A stretch of 64,000 nt of DNA from Streptomyces sp. ICC1. Lineage in GTDB: Bacteria; Actinomycetota; Actinomycetes; Streptomycetales; Streptomycetaceae. Below, piece after piece: positions 33,041 through 41,661 of the stretch (its first letter is position 1; the number at the start of each line of letters is the position of its first letter). The position numbers and the translations under genes were made by a program. The stretch lies in contig NZ_CP030287.1 of the NCBI RefSeq assembly GCF_003287935.1, positions 5,659,022-5,723,021 of the forward strand, read 5' to 3'. Under the pieces are notes generated by a model. The model was not told the origin of the DNA. It did no database searches and was given only the letters and a program-made list of their open reading frames with translations.

Positions 33041-36000
33041 ATGCCGTTCCCCATGGCACCCGGCGCGCGCAGCGACCGCCGGTCCGCCTCCACCCCGCCG
33101 CCCGGACCCCCGGCGTCCCCGTCGCCCTCCGGCGGCGAGTCCGGGCCCAGCCCGCACCGGTCCGCGTTCCGGCCCGACATCGAGGGACTGCGCGCCGTCG
33201 CCGTCCTCGCGGTACTCGCCTTCCACGCCGGGATCCCCGGCCTCGCGGGCGGCTTCGTCGGCGTGGACGTCTTCTTCGTCGTCTCCGGCTACCTCATCAC
33301 CGGCCTCCTCGTCCGGGAGGCGGTCACCACCGGCCGGATCCGGCTCCTGGACTTCTTCTCCCGGCGCGCGCGCAGGCTCCTGCCGTCCGCCGCCGTCGTC
33401 CTCGGCGCGGTGGCCCTGGCCGGGGCCTGGCTGACCGTCCCGCTGCGCCGCGCGGACCTGGAGAACGACGTAGCCGCCGCGGCGCTCTCCGCCGCCAACT
33501 GGCGGTTCATCGCCCAGCAGACCGACTACCTGGCCGCCGGACACGACCAGAGCCCCCTGCTGCACTTCTGGTCCCTCGCCGTCGAGGAGCAGTTCTACCT
33601 CCTCTGGGCGCCGCTGCTCGCCCTGATCGTGCTCGCCGCGGCCCGGGCGGTACGCCGCGGTCGCGCCGTGCGCTCCGCCGTGGCCCTCGCCACCGCGCCG
33701 CTGGTCCTCCTCTCGTTCGCGCTGTCCCTGCACTGGACGGACCACTCCGCCTCGCTCGCCTACCTCGCGACGCCCTCGCGGGTCTGGCAGTTCGGCGTCG
33801 GCGCCCTGCTCGCCCTGCTCCCCTGGCACCTCATGCGCGGCCCGCGGCCGCTGCGGCTGCTGTGCGGCTGGGCCGGGGGCGCCGCGATCGTCTGGTGCGC
33901 CGTTTCGTACGACACCTCCACGCCCTACCCCGGCTACGCGGCCCTCGTGCCGACCCTGGGCACCGCTGCCGTCATCCTCGCCGCGATACCCGGCCGGGGC
34001 GAGCGCAACGCGATGGGCTCCCACGGGGTCGGCCGGCTGCTCGCGGGCCGGGCGCCCCGGGCGGTGGGGCGGCTCTCCTACAACCTGTACCTGTGGCACT
34101 GGCCGGTGCTCGTCCTCGCCGAGGCCCGGTTCGGCAGCCAGGGCTGGCCGGTGAAGACCGCGCTCACGCTGGCGGCCGCACTGCCGGCCTACGCGACCAT
34201 GCGCTGGGTCGAGCAGCCGCTGCGCCGCAGCCGGACGGTCTCCGAACTCCCGCGCCGCGGGCTGTCGGTGGGCATCACGGCCATCGTGCTGCCCATCGTG
34301 CTCGCACTCGTCGTGGGCACCACGACACTGAACCTGCTGGGTCCGGCCACACCGGTCGAGGTGAACGGCCTGCCCCCGGGCGCCGCCTCCGGCCCCCACC
34401 TGCTCGCCCGGACCGCCGGGACTCCGCTCGGGGACGGACCCGTGGTCCCCGGCCCCGCCCAGGCCCGCAAGGACTTCCCGCCGGACGGGGCCTGCGAGGT
34501 GGCCCCGGCCGTGACCCGCAGCCCCGACTGCCTGTTCGGCGCGGTGGACAGCCCGGACCGGATCGTCCTGCTCGGCGACTCGCACGCCGGCCAGTGGTTC
34601 TCCTCGGTGCTGGCCATGGCCTCGCAACGGGGCTGGGCCCTGCAGGAGTTCGTCAAGCAGGGCTGCCCGCTGCCGCACCTGGCCGTCGACAACCCGCAGC
34701 TCGGCCGCGCCTACCGGGAGTGCGACACCTGGCGGGCCGATACCCTGGAGCGGCTGCGGCAGCAGCCGAAGCCCCGCCTCATCGTGATCTCCTCGCTCAA
34801 CCGCTACACCTCCGATGCCGGGCTGCTGGCCGAGGCCTGGGACAAGACCCTCGAGCCGCTGCGGGCGATCGGCGCGCCGATCGTCTACATCGAGGACACC
34901 CCCGCGCCCGGCACGGACGTCCCCGCCTGCGTCTCCGGCAGCCCCGGCACACCCGGCGCCTGCGCGTTCAGCCGTACGGGCGCCCAGCAGCCCGATCCGC
35001 TGGCCCGGCGGATCGCCTCCGGCGCGCTGCCCGGCGTACTCGGGGTCAGTGTGAACCAGGTGCTGTGCCCGGGTGACGGGCCGACCTGCCCGGCCGTCCT
35101 GGACCGCATCCTGCTCTACCGGGACGACTCCCACCTGACCAATGTCGCGGCCGTCGTCCTGACCCCCCGCCTCGAGCGGCTGTTCACGGAGTCCGGGGCG
35201 CTGCCCGCCCTGACCGCGTCCGCCACGCCCGGGGCGGCGGGGTGGACCCAGCTGCTGCGGGACGACTTCGACGGCCCCTCGGGCAGCCGCCCCTCGGCCG
35301 CGCACTGGGTGTACGACACCGGGACCTGCTATCCGGGGTGCCCCGCACCCCAGTGGGGCACCGGCGAGATCGAGACCATGACCGACTCGACCGACAACGT
35401 CCGCCTCGACGGCAAGGGCGCGCTGGAGATCGTCCCCACCCGTAAGGACGGGCAGTGGAGTTCGGGCCGGATCGAGACCAGGCGCTCGGACTTCGCCCCG
35501 CCCCCCGGCGGGACGCTGCGCATCGAGGCCTCGATCGCCCTGCCCGACGTGACCGGGGCGAAGGCGGCGGGCTACTGGCCGGCGTTCTGGACCCTCGGGG
35601 CACCGCTGCGCGACGGGTACACGGGCTGGCCGGGCATCGGTGAACTCGACGTCATGGAGTCCGTCAACGGGCGGGACAGCGTCTTCGCGACCATGCACTG
35701 CGGGATCCTGCAGGGCGGCCCGTGCCAGGAGCCGGCCGGTCTGACCTCGGGCCCCCAGCCCTGCGACGGCTGCCGTGCGGGGTTCCGCTCGTACGCCGTC
35801 GAGGTCGACCTCGCCCCCGGGGCCGAGGAGGTGCGCTGGTACCTGGACGGCCGCGTGCACCACCGGGTGGCCGCCTCCCGGATGGACCCGGAGACCTGGA
35901 AGCGGGCGGTGGACCACGGACTGTTCCTGATCCTCAACGTGGCCATCGGCGGCAGCCTGCCGCTGGCCGACGGCGCGAGCCCGGGCCCGGAAACCGAGCC

Positions 36001-36058
36001 GGGCCACGCGATGCGGGTCGACCAGGTCACCGTCTCCAGCCGGGCGCGTCCCGTGTAG
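33041..36058 (+). CDS. Three-domain fusion: acyltransferase-3, SGNH esterase-like and GH16 glycoside hydrolase
   Basis: A 1005-residue protein. Residues 40-410 are an OafA-type acyltransferase with about ten helices (RPDIEGLRA, His62, VDVFFVVSGYLIT). Residues about 470-730 are an SGNH domain (GDSHAGQWF with Asp513/Ser514, and Asp695-x-x-His698). Residues 745-1003 are a GH16 beta-glucanase-type domain with catalytic Glu868-Leu-Asp870-Val-Met-Glu873. The acyltransferase would pass acyl groups across the membrane to the SGNH domain for esterification of a glycan, and GH16 would cleave or transglycosylate it. The GH16 fusion is unusual. Coupled to the BcsA-like synthase. Confidence 0.93.
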   Translation: MPFPMAPGARSDRRSASTPPPGPPASPSPSGGESGPSPHRSAFRPDIEGLRAVAVLAVLAFHAGIPGLAGGFVGVDVFFVVSGYLITGLLVREAVTTGRIRLLDFFSRRARRLLPSAAVVLGAVALAGAWLTVPLRRADLENDVAAAALSAANWRFIAQQTDYLAAGHDQSPLLHFWSLAVEEQFYLLWAPLLALIVLAAARAVRRGRAVRSAVALATAPLVLLSFALSLHWTDHSASLAYLATPSRVWQFGVGALLALLPWHLMRGPRPLRLLCGWAGGAAIVWCAVSYDTSTPYPGYAALVPTLGTAAVILAAIPGRGERNAMGSHGVGRLLAGRAPRAVGRLSYNLYLWHWPVLVLAEARFGSQGWPVKTALTLAAALPAYATMRWVEQPLRRSRTVSELPRRGLSVGITAIVLPIVLALVVGTTTLNLLGPATPVEVNGLPPGAASGPHLLARTAGTPLGDGPVVPGPAQARKDFPPDGACEVAPAVTRSPDCLFGAVDSPDRIVLLGDSHAGQWFSSVLAMASQRGWALQEFVKQGCPLPHLAVDNPQLGRAYRECDTWRADTLERLRQQPKPRLIVISSLNRYTSDAGLLAEAWDKTLEPLRAIGAPIVYIEDTPAPGTDVPACVSGSPGTPGACAFSRTGAQQPDPLARRIASGALPGVLGVSVNQVLCPGDGPTCPAVLDRILLYRDDSHLTNVAAVVLTPRLERLFTESGALPALTASATPGAAGWTQLLRDDFDGPSGSRPSAAHWVYDTGTCYPGCPAPQWGTGEIETMTDSTDNVRLDGKGALEIVPTRKDGQWSSGRIETRRSDFAPPPGGTLRIEASIALPDVTGAKAAGYWPAFWTLGAPLRDGYTGWPGIGELDVMESVNGRDSVFATMHCGILQGGPCQEPAGLTSGPQPCDGCRAGFRSYAVEVDLAPGAEEVRWYLDGRVHHRVAASRMDPETWKRAVDHGLFLILNVAIGGSLPLADGASPGPETEPGHAMRVDQVTVSSRARPV

Positions 36059-36145
36059 GACACCGCGCCGGAACGGGCGCGTACCGGCGCGCTCGTCCCG
36101 GCGCGCTCGTCCCGGCCCGGCGGGGGAAGGTGGGACAGTGGAGGC

Positions 36146-36883
36146 ATGTGCGGCAGATACGCCTCCTCCCGGGCCCCGCAGGACCTCGCGGGCCTCTTCG
36201 ACGCCCAGCTCGCCCCCGACCGCCCCGATCGGGGCGTCGGGCCCTCGTGGAACGTGGCTCCCACCGACGACGTTTGGGCCGTCCTGGAACGCGCCGCCCG
36301 GGACACCGGCGAGGTCCAGCGGCGGCTGCGCCCGGTGCGGTGGGGCCTGGTGCCGTCCTGGGCCAAGGACCCGGCGGTGGGATCACGCATGATCAACGCG
36401 CGGGTGGAGACCGTCCACGAGAAGCCGGCCTTCCGGCGCGCCCTGGCCAAACGCCGGTGCCTGCTGCCCGCGGACGGCTTCTACGAGTGGGTGGCCGTGC
36501 CCGCCACCGCGTCCGCGAAGGCGTACAAGCAGCCGTACTTCATCCGGCCCGAGGCCGGCTCCGTCATGGCGATGGCCGGGCTCTACGAGTTCTGGCGCGA
36601 CCCGGCCGTCGCCGACGGGGACGATCCGGACGCCTGGCTCACCACGGCCACGATCATCACCACGGAAGCCACCGACGCGGCGGGCAGGATCCACCCCAGG
36701 ATGCCGCTCGCCCTCGATCCCGGCGACTACGAGGCCTGGCTCGACCCCTCCCACGAGGACACGGCCGGCCTCCGCGCCCTCCTCCACACCCCCGGCGACG
36801 GCCGCCTCACGGTGACCGCCGTCTCGACCGCGGTCAACAGCGTCCGCAACAACGGCCCCCACCTCCTCGAACCGGCCACCTAG
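36146..36883 (+). CDS. SRAP-domain protein (YedK/HMCES, abasic-site DNA-protein crosslink)
   Basis: A 245-residue SOS-response-associated peptidase. After Met removal Cys2 (MCGRYA) is the residue that attacks abasic sites in single-stranded DNA. The other family residues are present: NARVET, LLPADGFYEW and the His in RIHPRMP. It shields abasic sites by covalent attachment and can self-release. Its TAG stop is inside the CTAG that begins a MITE-end remnant. It follows the exopolysaccharide operon but is functionally unrelated. Confidence 0.95.
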   Translation: MCGRYASSRAPQDLAGLFDAQLAPDRPDRGVGPSWNVAPTDDVWAVLERAARDTGEVQRRLRPVRWGLVPSWAKDPAVGSRMINARVETVHEKPAFRRALAKRRCLLPADGFYEWVAVPATASAKAYKQPYFIRPEAGSVMAMAGLYEFWRDPAVADGDDPDAWLTTATIITTEATDAAGRIHPRMPLALDPGDYEAWLDPSHEDTAGLRALLHTPGDGRLTVTAVSTAVNSVRNNGPHLLEPAT

Positions 36884-36911
36884 TGCTGTGACCAGAAAGG
36901 TCCACCGGGCC
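36880..36911. mobile_element. Remnant end of the MITE-like element
   Basis: About 31 bases (CTAGTGCTGTGACCAGAAAG and the following GTCCACCGGG) match the right end of the element at 3842-4032 with two or three changes. No second end is found before the next gene. CTAG again coincides with a stop codon. Confidence 0.65.
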
Positions 36912-36915
36912 GGCC

Positions 36916-37752
36916 TCAGCGTCGTGCCCGGCGCTCGCGGCGCGGTCGGGGGTCCGGGCTGCCCTCCGGGCGGACCTGGCTCTTGAGCGCCCTGGTCAGC
37001 CAGCCGCCGACGACGATCAGCGCGACGCCCAGCCACCACAGATGGCCGTCGAAGACCAGTACGGCGATGCCGATCGGCACCAGGAGCCCGGCCATGGGCA
37101 GCAGCATCGAGGACAGGGGCGGTGCGGGCTCCCCCGCGCGGGCCCGGGCGCGGACGACGTCCGGGTACCACTGGGTGAAGCGCAGGGCCCCGATGATGGT
37201 GAGGACCTGGATGATCCACCCCGTCCAGATGTTGTTCGGGTTGCGCAGCACGAGGTCGCCGTACGCCCCCGCGACGGCATTGATCAGAAAGGCCAGCCCC
37301 CAGACCCCGGTGATCGTGTAATTCGTCCGCTTGAACGCGGGCGTGTCCCAGAACTGCCGGTCGACCTGCTCGCGGGCGTACTGGAGGGTGAAGGGCACCC
37401 TGACCAGCATGGAGCCGAACGCGATGGCCACCAGGGCGAGGTTGGAGACCTCGCCCGCGTACGTCTCCAACCAGCGCCGCGTGCCCTCGCTCGCGAAGAT
37501 CCCGACGACCGTCAGGACGCTGAAGAACACGACGTCGCAGAGCTCCAGGATCTTCAGGGAGGAACCGGGGTTCATCAGGCGGCCGCCGATGACGAGGCAG
37601 ACAGAGATGGCGAGGGCCAGTGCGACGGACCACTCGAAGCGTCCGGGCCCCACGACGAGGGCGAAGACGATCCAGGGGGACAGTCCCGCGAACGGGCTTT
37701 CCAGGAACTGCGCCATCCTGCTCGTCGCGCGGGCATCAGCTGTGTGCGCCAT
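36916..37752 (-). CDS. Integral membrane protein of unknown function
   Basis: A 278-residue protein with about seven hydrophobic helices and a basic C-terminal tail (RPRRERRARR). AGGAGG lies 8 bases before the ATG at 37752, deciding that start. Segments such as GVWGLAFLINAVAGAYGD and TGWIIQVLTIIGALRFTQWYPD resemble uncharacterised intracellular-septation/YccF-like membrane proteins, but I cannot name the family. It converges with the SRAP gene across the MITE remnant. Confidence 0.8.
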   Translation of the reverse strand: MAHTADARATSRMAQFLESPFAGLSPWIVFALVVGPGRFEWSVALALAISVCLVIGGRLMNPGSSLKILELCDVVFFSVLTVVGIFASEGTRRWLETYAGEVSNLALVAIAFGSMLVRVPFTLQYAREQVDRQFWDTPAFKRTNYTITGVWGLAFLINAVAGAYGDLVLRNPNNIWTGWIIQVLTIIGALRFTQWYPDVVRARARAGEPAPPLSSMLLPMAGLLVPIGIAVLVFDGHLWWLGVALIVVGGWLTRALKSQVRPEGSPDPRPRRERRARR

Positions 37753-38253
37753 GGATCCGACCCTCCTGTAGCGGCCAGCAGCCTGTCGTCGCCCCTTTCC
37801 AACGTACGCCGACTCCGCGAAGCGCACGTCTCGTGCGCGAGCGCCCGCGAGGCCCTACGCGGAGGTGAACGGAGAACTCGCGGCGAGGGAGGCGCGGAAC
37901 GGGTGGCGGTCGGCCCGGTGGACGGACCGGTCGGCCCGGCGGCTCGCCGGCCCGGCACAGCCCGCGGCTCGATTCCGCTCGGACATTCGTACGAGTACGG
38001 TCGCCGATTTGGCGTTTTACGGCATGTTCGGCACGACGATCCGTCATTCGGCCATCGCCACCCGGCGGCCGCTGCGATGCTTCCGCCGGTATCACCGGTC
38101 CGTCGGCCTTCCGCCGGGTCCCGGGATGCCGGCGACCGGCACCGGCGTACGCGACGGGCGCTCCGGTTCGTCGTACGGAAGCGTCCTGCCGCGGCTTCCC
38201 AGGAGTCTTCGCCTCCAGCCGCTGCCGGGCGGAGGCGAGAGGGGGAGACTTCG
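37753..38253. other. 501-bp intergenic region between divergent genes
   Basis: No gene is supported here. The right half upstream of the TIG-domain gene has a moderately AT-rich patch (38000-38040, GATTTGGCGTTTTACGGCAT) and a TCGTACGA palindrome near 37987, and is the likely promoter region. Open frames crossing it have no start signals or domain content. Confidence 0.5.
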
Positions 38254-40086
38254 ATGTCTTCGACTGCTGTGTTACACGCACCGGGGGCCCGGTGGCGGCA
38301 CCGGCTGCTGGCGGTGGCCGCGTCGTCCGCGCTGGCCGCGGGCGGCCTGACGGTCGTGGCGGGACCGGCGTCGGCGGACGGGGTGTGCGCGGCCCCCGTC
38401 GTGACGGGCTCCACCACCACGATCACCTGCTCCGCGGGCGGCACCGGAAGCATCACCGTGCCCGACAGCGTCTCCAGCGGTGTGGTGACCCTCGACGGCG
38501 CCGGCGGCGGGAACGCCGGCGACGGCACTCCGGGCGGCAAGGGCGCACACCTGGTCGCGACCGTCCCCGTCACGCCCGGGCAGACGTTCGACGTCACCGT
38601 CGGCAAGCGCGGCGCCAACGGCGCCCCGAGCCCGCAGTTCGGCGTACCCGGCTCCGGCGGCGCGCTGGTGGCGCTGACCACGGCCGTCAACACTCCCCTG
38701 CTGACCGCCGGTTCGGGCGGCGGGGCGGGCGGACCGGGCATCGGCTCCCCCGCCTACCAAGGGGCGGCCGGCGGCAACAGCGGCAGCGCGGGCACCGACG
38801 GCAACGGGCTGCTCCCCGACGCGCAGGGCGGCACGGGCGGCGGCCCGGGCACCCAGTTCGCCGGCGGCGCGGCGGGCCTCGGCGGGCCCGGCGCGGACAA
38901 CGAGGGCCCGAACGGCTCCCCGGGCGCCTACCCGAACGGCGCCGGCGGCAGCGCCGGCCAGGGCGTGTTCAGCCCGACGGGCGCCGGCGGCCGCGGCGGG
39001 GCCGGGTACGGCGGCGGCGGCCGCGGCGGAGCCGGCGGAAGACACGGCGCCACCGGGGGTGGCGGCGGAGGCGGGGGCGGCGGATCCAGCCTGGTCTCCG
39101 GAACGGTTCCCGGCTCGTCCGTCACCCTGACCGAAGGGGCCAACGCCGGAGACGGCCGCATCGTGTTCGTCTTCAACCGGAACGCGCCCACGGTCACCTC
39201 CGTCAGCCCGGACACCGGACTCGCGGGCGGCGGCACGGCGGTGACGGTCACCGGCACCGATCTGGCGGGCGCCGCCCTCACCTTCGGCCCCGGCAACCCC
39301 GCCACCGGCGTCACCTGCACCGCGACGTCGTGCACCGCGACCTCACCGGCGGGCTCCGGGACCGTCGACGTACAGGCCACCACCTCGGGCGGCACCAGCA
39401 CCCCGTCCCCCGCGGGCCGGTTCGCCTACATTCCGGTACCCGCGGTGACCTCGATCAGCCCGTCCACCGGCACGACGGACGGCGGCACCGTGGTCACGGT
39501 GGGCGGCACCGGCCTGAGCGGCGCCACCGCGCTGACCTTCGGCCCCGGCAGTCCGGCCACCGGCCTGTCGTGCACCGCCACCACGTGCACCGCCACCGCA
39601 CCCGCACACGCCGCGGGCCCCGTGGACGTCCAGGTCACCACGCCCGGCGGCACCAGCGCCGTGGCCGCGGCGGGCCGGTACACCTACCAGCTCCCGCCCG
39701 CCGACATCGACGTCGACCTGACCGCGCAGCCGGGGCTGAGCCTCCTGGTCCCGTACATCACCTACACCCTCACCGCCCGCAACACCGGGCCCGGCACGGT
39801 CACTTCGGCCACGCTCACCGCGAGCCTCCCGCCGGGCGCCTCCGCGAACGGCCTGTCCTCCGGGTGCACCACCAGCGGGTCCACGGTGACCTGCGCCTAC
39901 GGCACGATCGCCGCCGGTTCCAGCACCGGCAAGACGTTCCGCGTACCGCTGCACCTGCTCTCGCTCGGCCAGATCTCGGTCACCGGCACCCGTACGGTCT
40001 CCGCGCCGGTCGACCCCAACGCGCTCAACGACAGCGCGACCGCCACCTGCACCGTCATCTCCGTCCTCCTGGTCAACTGCCCCTGA
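38254..40086 (+). CDS. Secreted Gly-rich protein with two IPT/TIG repeats and a DUF11-like domain
   Basis: A 610-residue exported protein. A signal peptide (to about residue 41, PASA-D) is followed by a Gly-rich region (about residues 90-290) reminiscent of PE_PGRS-type sequence and of glycine-rich cell-surface domains. Next come two immunoglobulin-like IPT/TIG repeats (PTVTSVSPDTGLAGG and PAVTSISPSTGTTDG, each with a Cys pair in TCTATSCTAT-like stretches), then a DUF11-like domain (TYTLTARNTGPGTVTS). It is probably a surface-exposed adhesin or matrix protein. No sorting signal is visible. GGGGGAG precedes the ATG, and a terminator follows. Confidence 0.87.
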   Translation: MSSTAVLHAPGARWRHRLLAVAASSALAAGGLTVVAGPASADGVCAAPVVTGSTTTITCSAGGTGSITVPDSVSSGVVTLDGAGGGNAGDGTPGGKGAHLVATVPVTPGQTFDVTVGKRGANGAPSPQFGVPGSGGALVALTTAVNTPLLTAGSGGGAGGPGIGSPAYQGAAGGNSGSAGTDGNGLLPDAQGGTGGGPGTQFAGGAAGLGGPGADNEGPNGSPGAYPNGAGGSAGQGVFSPTGAGGRGGAGYGGGGRGGAGGRHGATGGGGGGGGGGSSLVSGTVPGSSVTLTEGANAGDGRIVFVFNRNAPTVTSVSPDTGLAGGGTAVTVTGTDLAGAALTFGPGNPATGVTCTATSCTATSPAGSGTVDVQATTSGGTSTPSPAGRFAYIPVPAVTSISPSTGTTDGGTVVTVGGTGLSGATALTFGPGSPATGLSCTATTCTATAPAHAAGPVDVQVTTPGGTSAVAAAGRYTYQLPPADIDVDLTAQPGLSLLVPYITYTLTARNTGPGTVTSATLTASLPPGASANGLSSGCTTSGSTVTCAYGTIAAGSSTGKTFRVPLHLLSLGQISVTGTRTVSAPVDPNALNDSATATCTVISVLLVNCP

Positions 40087-40127
40087 CGAACCCGCACCCG
40101 CCCCCAGCGGGACCTCCGCGGGAACCC

Positions 40128-40158
40128 GCCGGCCCGCCTCCCCAGGAGGCGGGCCGGC
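40128..40158 (+). terminator. Hairpin terminator after the TIG-domain gene
   Basis: A perfect 13-bp stem (GCCGGCCCGCCTC with its complement) encloses the loop CCCAG, 42 bases after the stop codon. Confidence 0.82.
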
Positions 40159-40170
40159 GCCCGGTCGCGC

Positions 40171-40317
40171 TCACCCGTCGCCGGGTACCGGAGCCCGCTC
40201 GTACGAGTGCGGGGTGCGCAGCCAGAACCGGCGCAGGTCCGCCACCGCCCCGCCGGCCTCCGGGCCGAGGTGGTCGGCCAGTACGTCCGAGCCGAGCCAG
40301 CCACTCCCGATCGTCGT
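40171..40317 (-). pseudogene. Possible C-terminal gene scrap, leftward
   Basis: Forty-eight codons with strongly coding-like G/C third positions, from an upstream stop to the stop at 40171, read SGWLGSDVLADHLGPEAGG, then DLRRFWLRTPHSYERAPV. There is no usable start codon and nothing coding-like upstream. It looks like the 3' end of a lost gene; I cannot name it. Confidence 0.3.
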
Positions 40318-40404
40318 TCACCCAGCGGCGCGCGGCCGGCACGGCCGCGCGATGTCGGGCGGCACCGCGCGATGTCCGGCTCGACGCCTGTCTCCCCGTG
40401 GCGG

Positions 40405-41463
40405 TCAGAGCATGATGAGCAGACGCGTCTTCGCCTTGAGCTTCCTGTTCACCGAGCGGCTCTGCACGTACACCTCCAGCTCGGGGTTGTGCCCCGCCTT
40501 CACGGAGACGGTCCCCCGGATGCCCGTGCCGAACAGCAGGCTGCGCGCCGCGTCGCCCGTGTACGCGCGGTCGGTGTCCCTCTCGACCACGACGACCTCC
40601 TTGTCGGGCTGGACCTGGACCCGGGTGCCGAGCTGGTAGTAGCACGATCCGCGCTCGTACGTCACGTCCGGGTGCGCGTCGACGAAGGACCGGATCCCGG
40701 CCTCCTCCTCGACCTTCAGGAGCCGGTACTTGTCGGCCGGGACCGGTTCGAGGTTCGCCCGCACCTCGTCGACGGAGAGGTCCTGGCCGACCGCGAACAG
40801 GTTCTTCGTGCCGCGCACGCCCTTCTCGCGGCCGCGCAGGAAGCTGGTGGCGGCGGCACGGACGGTGCCGATGGCCTCCTCGACGCCCTCCTGGGAGTCC
40901 GCGTTCCAGATGGCGATGTTCCCGGCCGGGAAGCCGTAGTTCTGGGCGGTCCGCTTCGCCAGGGAGTTCGGCACGAGGATCGCGGAGGTCCAGTGGTCCG
41001 GAAGCGCGCCCATCCGCGCCGCGATCCGCTCGAGCCAGGGGCCGAGGACGGCCCGGTTGCCGTCGTGCCGCCGAATGCCGCCGGAGGCGTTCTCCTCGCC
41101 GTCCGTCACCACGATCTGGAGGAAGCTGTGCTCGCCGTACTCCTCCCAGATGTGGTCCAGGTCGTCCAGGGACTTCAAGGAGGCTTCGATGAGGGCCGTG
41201 GCGCCGTTGTTGACCTTGTAGAGGCCCCGCATGGACGGCAGGTGCTTCACGTCCATGTCCCAGACCAGGTTCTCCACCCGGTGGTCGAAGGAGTAGAGGC
41301 TGATCCGGGTCTCGTGGCCGAGCTTGTCCGATTCGGCCTTCAATCCCGACACGAACTCATCGACGACGCGCACGAGTTGATCCTGGTGCGGCCGCATGGA
41401 ACCCGAACAGTCCACTACCAGCGCGACGTGGTTCACCTTGTGCTGGATCTTGTTGGCAGACAT
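40405..41463 (-). CDS. VWA (von Willebrand factor A) domain protein
   Basis: A 352-residue cytoplasmic protein. The VWA domain (residues 10-210) has a full MIDAS metal site: Asp18, Ser20 and Ser22 in VVDCSGSM, Thr in NNGATALIEA, and Asp in VVTDGEEN. The C-terminal ~130 residues are beta-rich (YYQLGTRVQVQPDKEVVVVE). Bacterial proteins of this layout act as metal-dependent binding partners for chaperone or stress systems. AAGGAG lies about 8 bases before the ATG. It has no obvious operon partner. Confidence 0.87.
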   Translation of the reverse strand: MSANKIQHKVNHVALVVDCSGSMRPHQDQLVRVVDEFVSGLKAESDKLGHETRISLYSFDHRVENLVWDMDVKHLPSMRGLYKVNNGATALIEASLKSLDDLDHIWEEYGEHSFLQIVVTDGEENASGGIRRHDGNRAVLGPWLERIAARMGALPDHWTSAILVPNSLAKRTAQNYGFPAGNIAIWNADSQEGVEEAIGTVRAAATSFLRGREKGVRGTKNLFAVGQDLSVDEVRANLEPVPADKYRLLKVEEEAGIRSFVDAHPDVTYERGSCYYQLGTRVQVQPDKEVVVVERDTDRAYTGDAARSLLFGTGIRGTVSVKAGHNPELEVYVQSRSVNRKLKAKTRLLIML

Positions 41464-41594
41464 GGTTCTGCTCCTTTTCCGCAGCTCCCCGAGTGATGTC
41501 TCCACACTATGGGGAGGCACTGACAACGGAGTTTGACGGACGGTCACCCATGCCCGGCGGCCCGCCGGCCCGGGTCGCGGCACCGGAAAGGGCG

Positions 41595-41636
41595 CAGCCC
41601 CGGGCAGGCACTCCGAGGAGCGCCGGCCCGGGGCTG
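41595..41636 (-). terminator. Hairpin terminator of the GAPDH gene
   Basis: Arms CAGCCCCGGGC (41595-41605) and GCCCGGGGCTG (41626-41636) are perfect 11-bp complements, 25 bases beyond the leftward GAPDH stop. Confidence 0.75.
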
Positions 41637-41661
41637 TCGGCTCGCGACCCGCGACCTGAGG

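Noticed and set aside
36086..36113. Two tandem 14-bp units between the GH16 fusion and the SRAP gene
   Set aside because: Only two copies of a low-complexity GC-rich unit; likely slippage, with no sign of a regulatory role.
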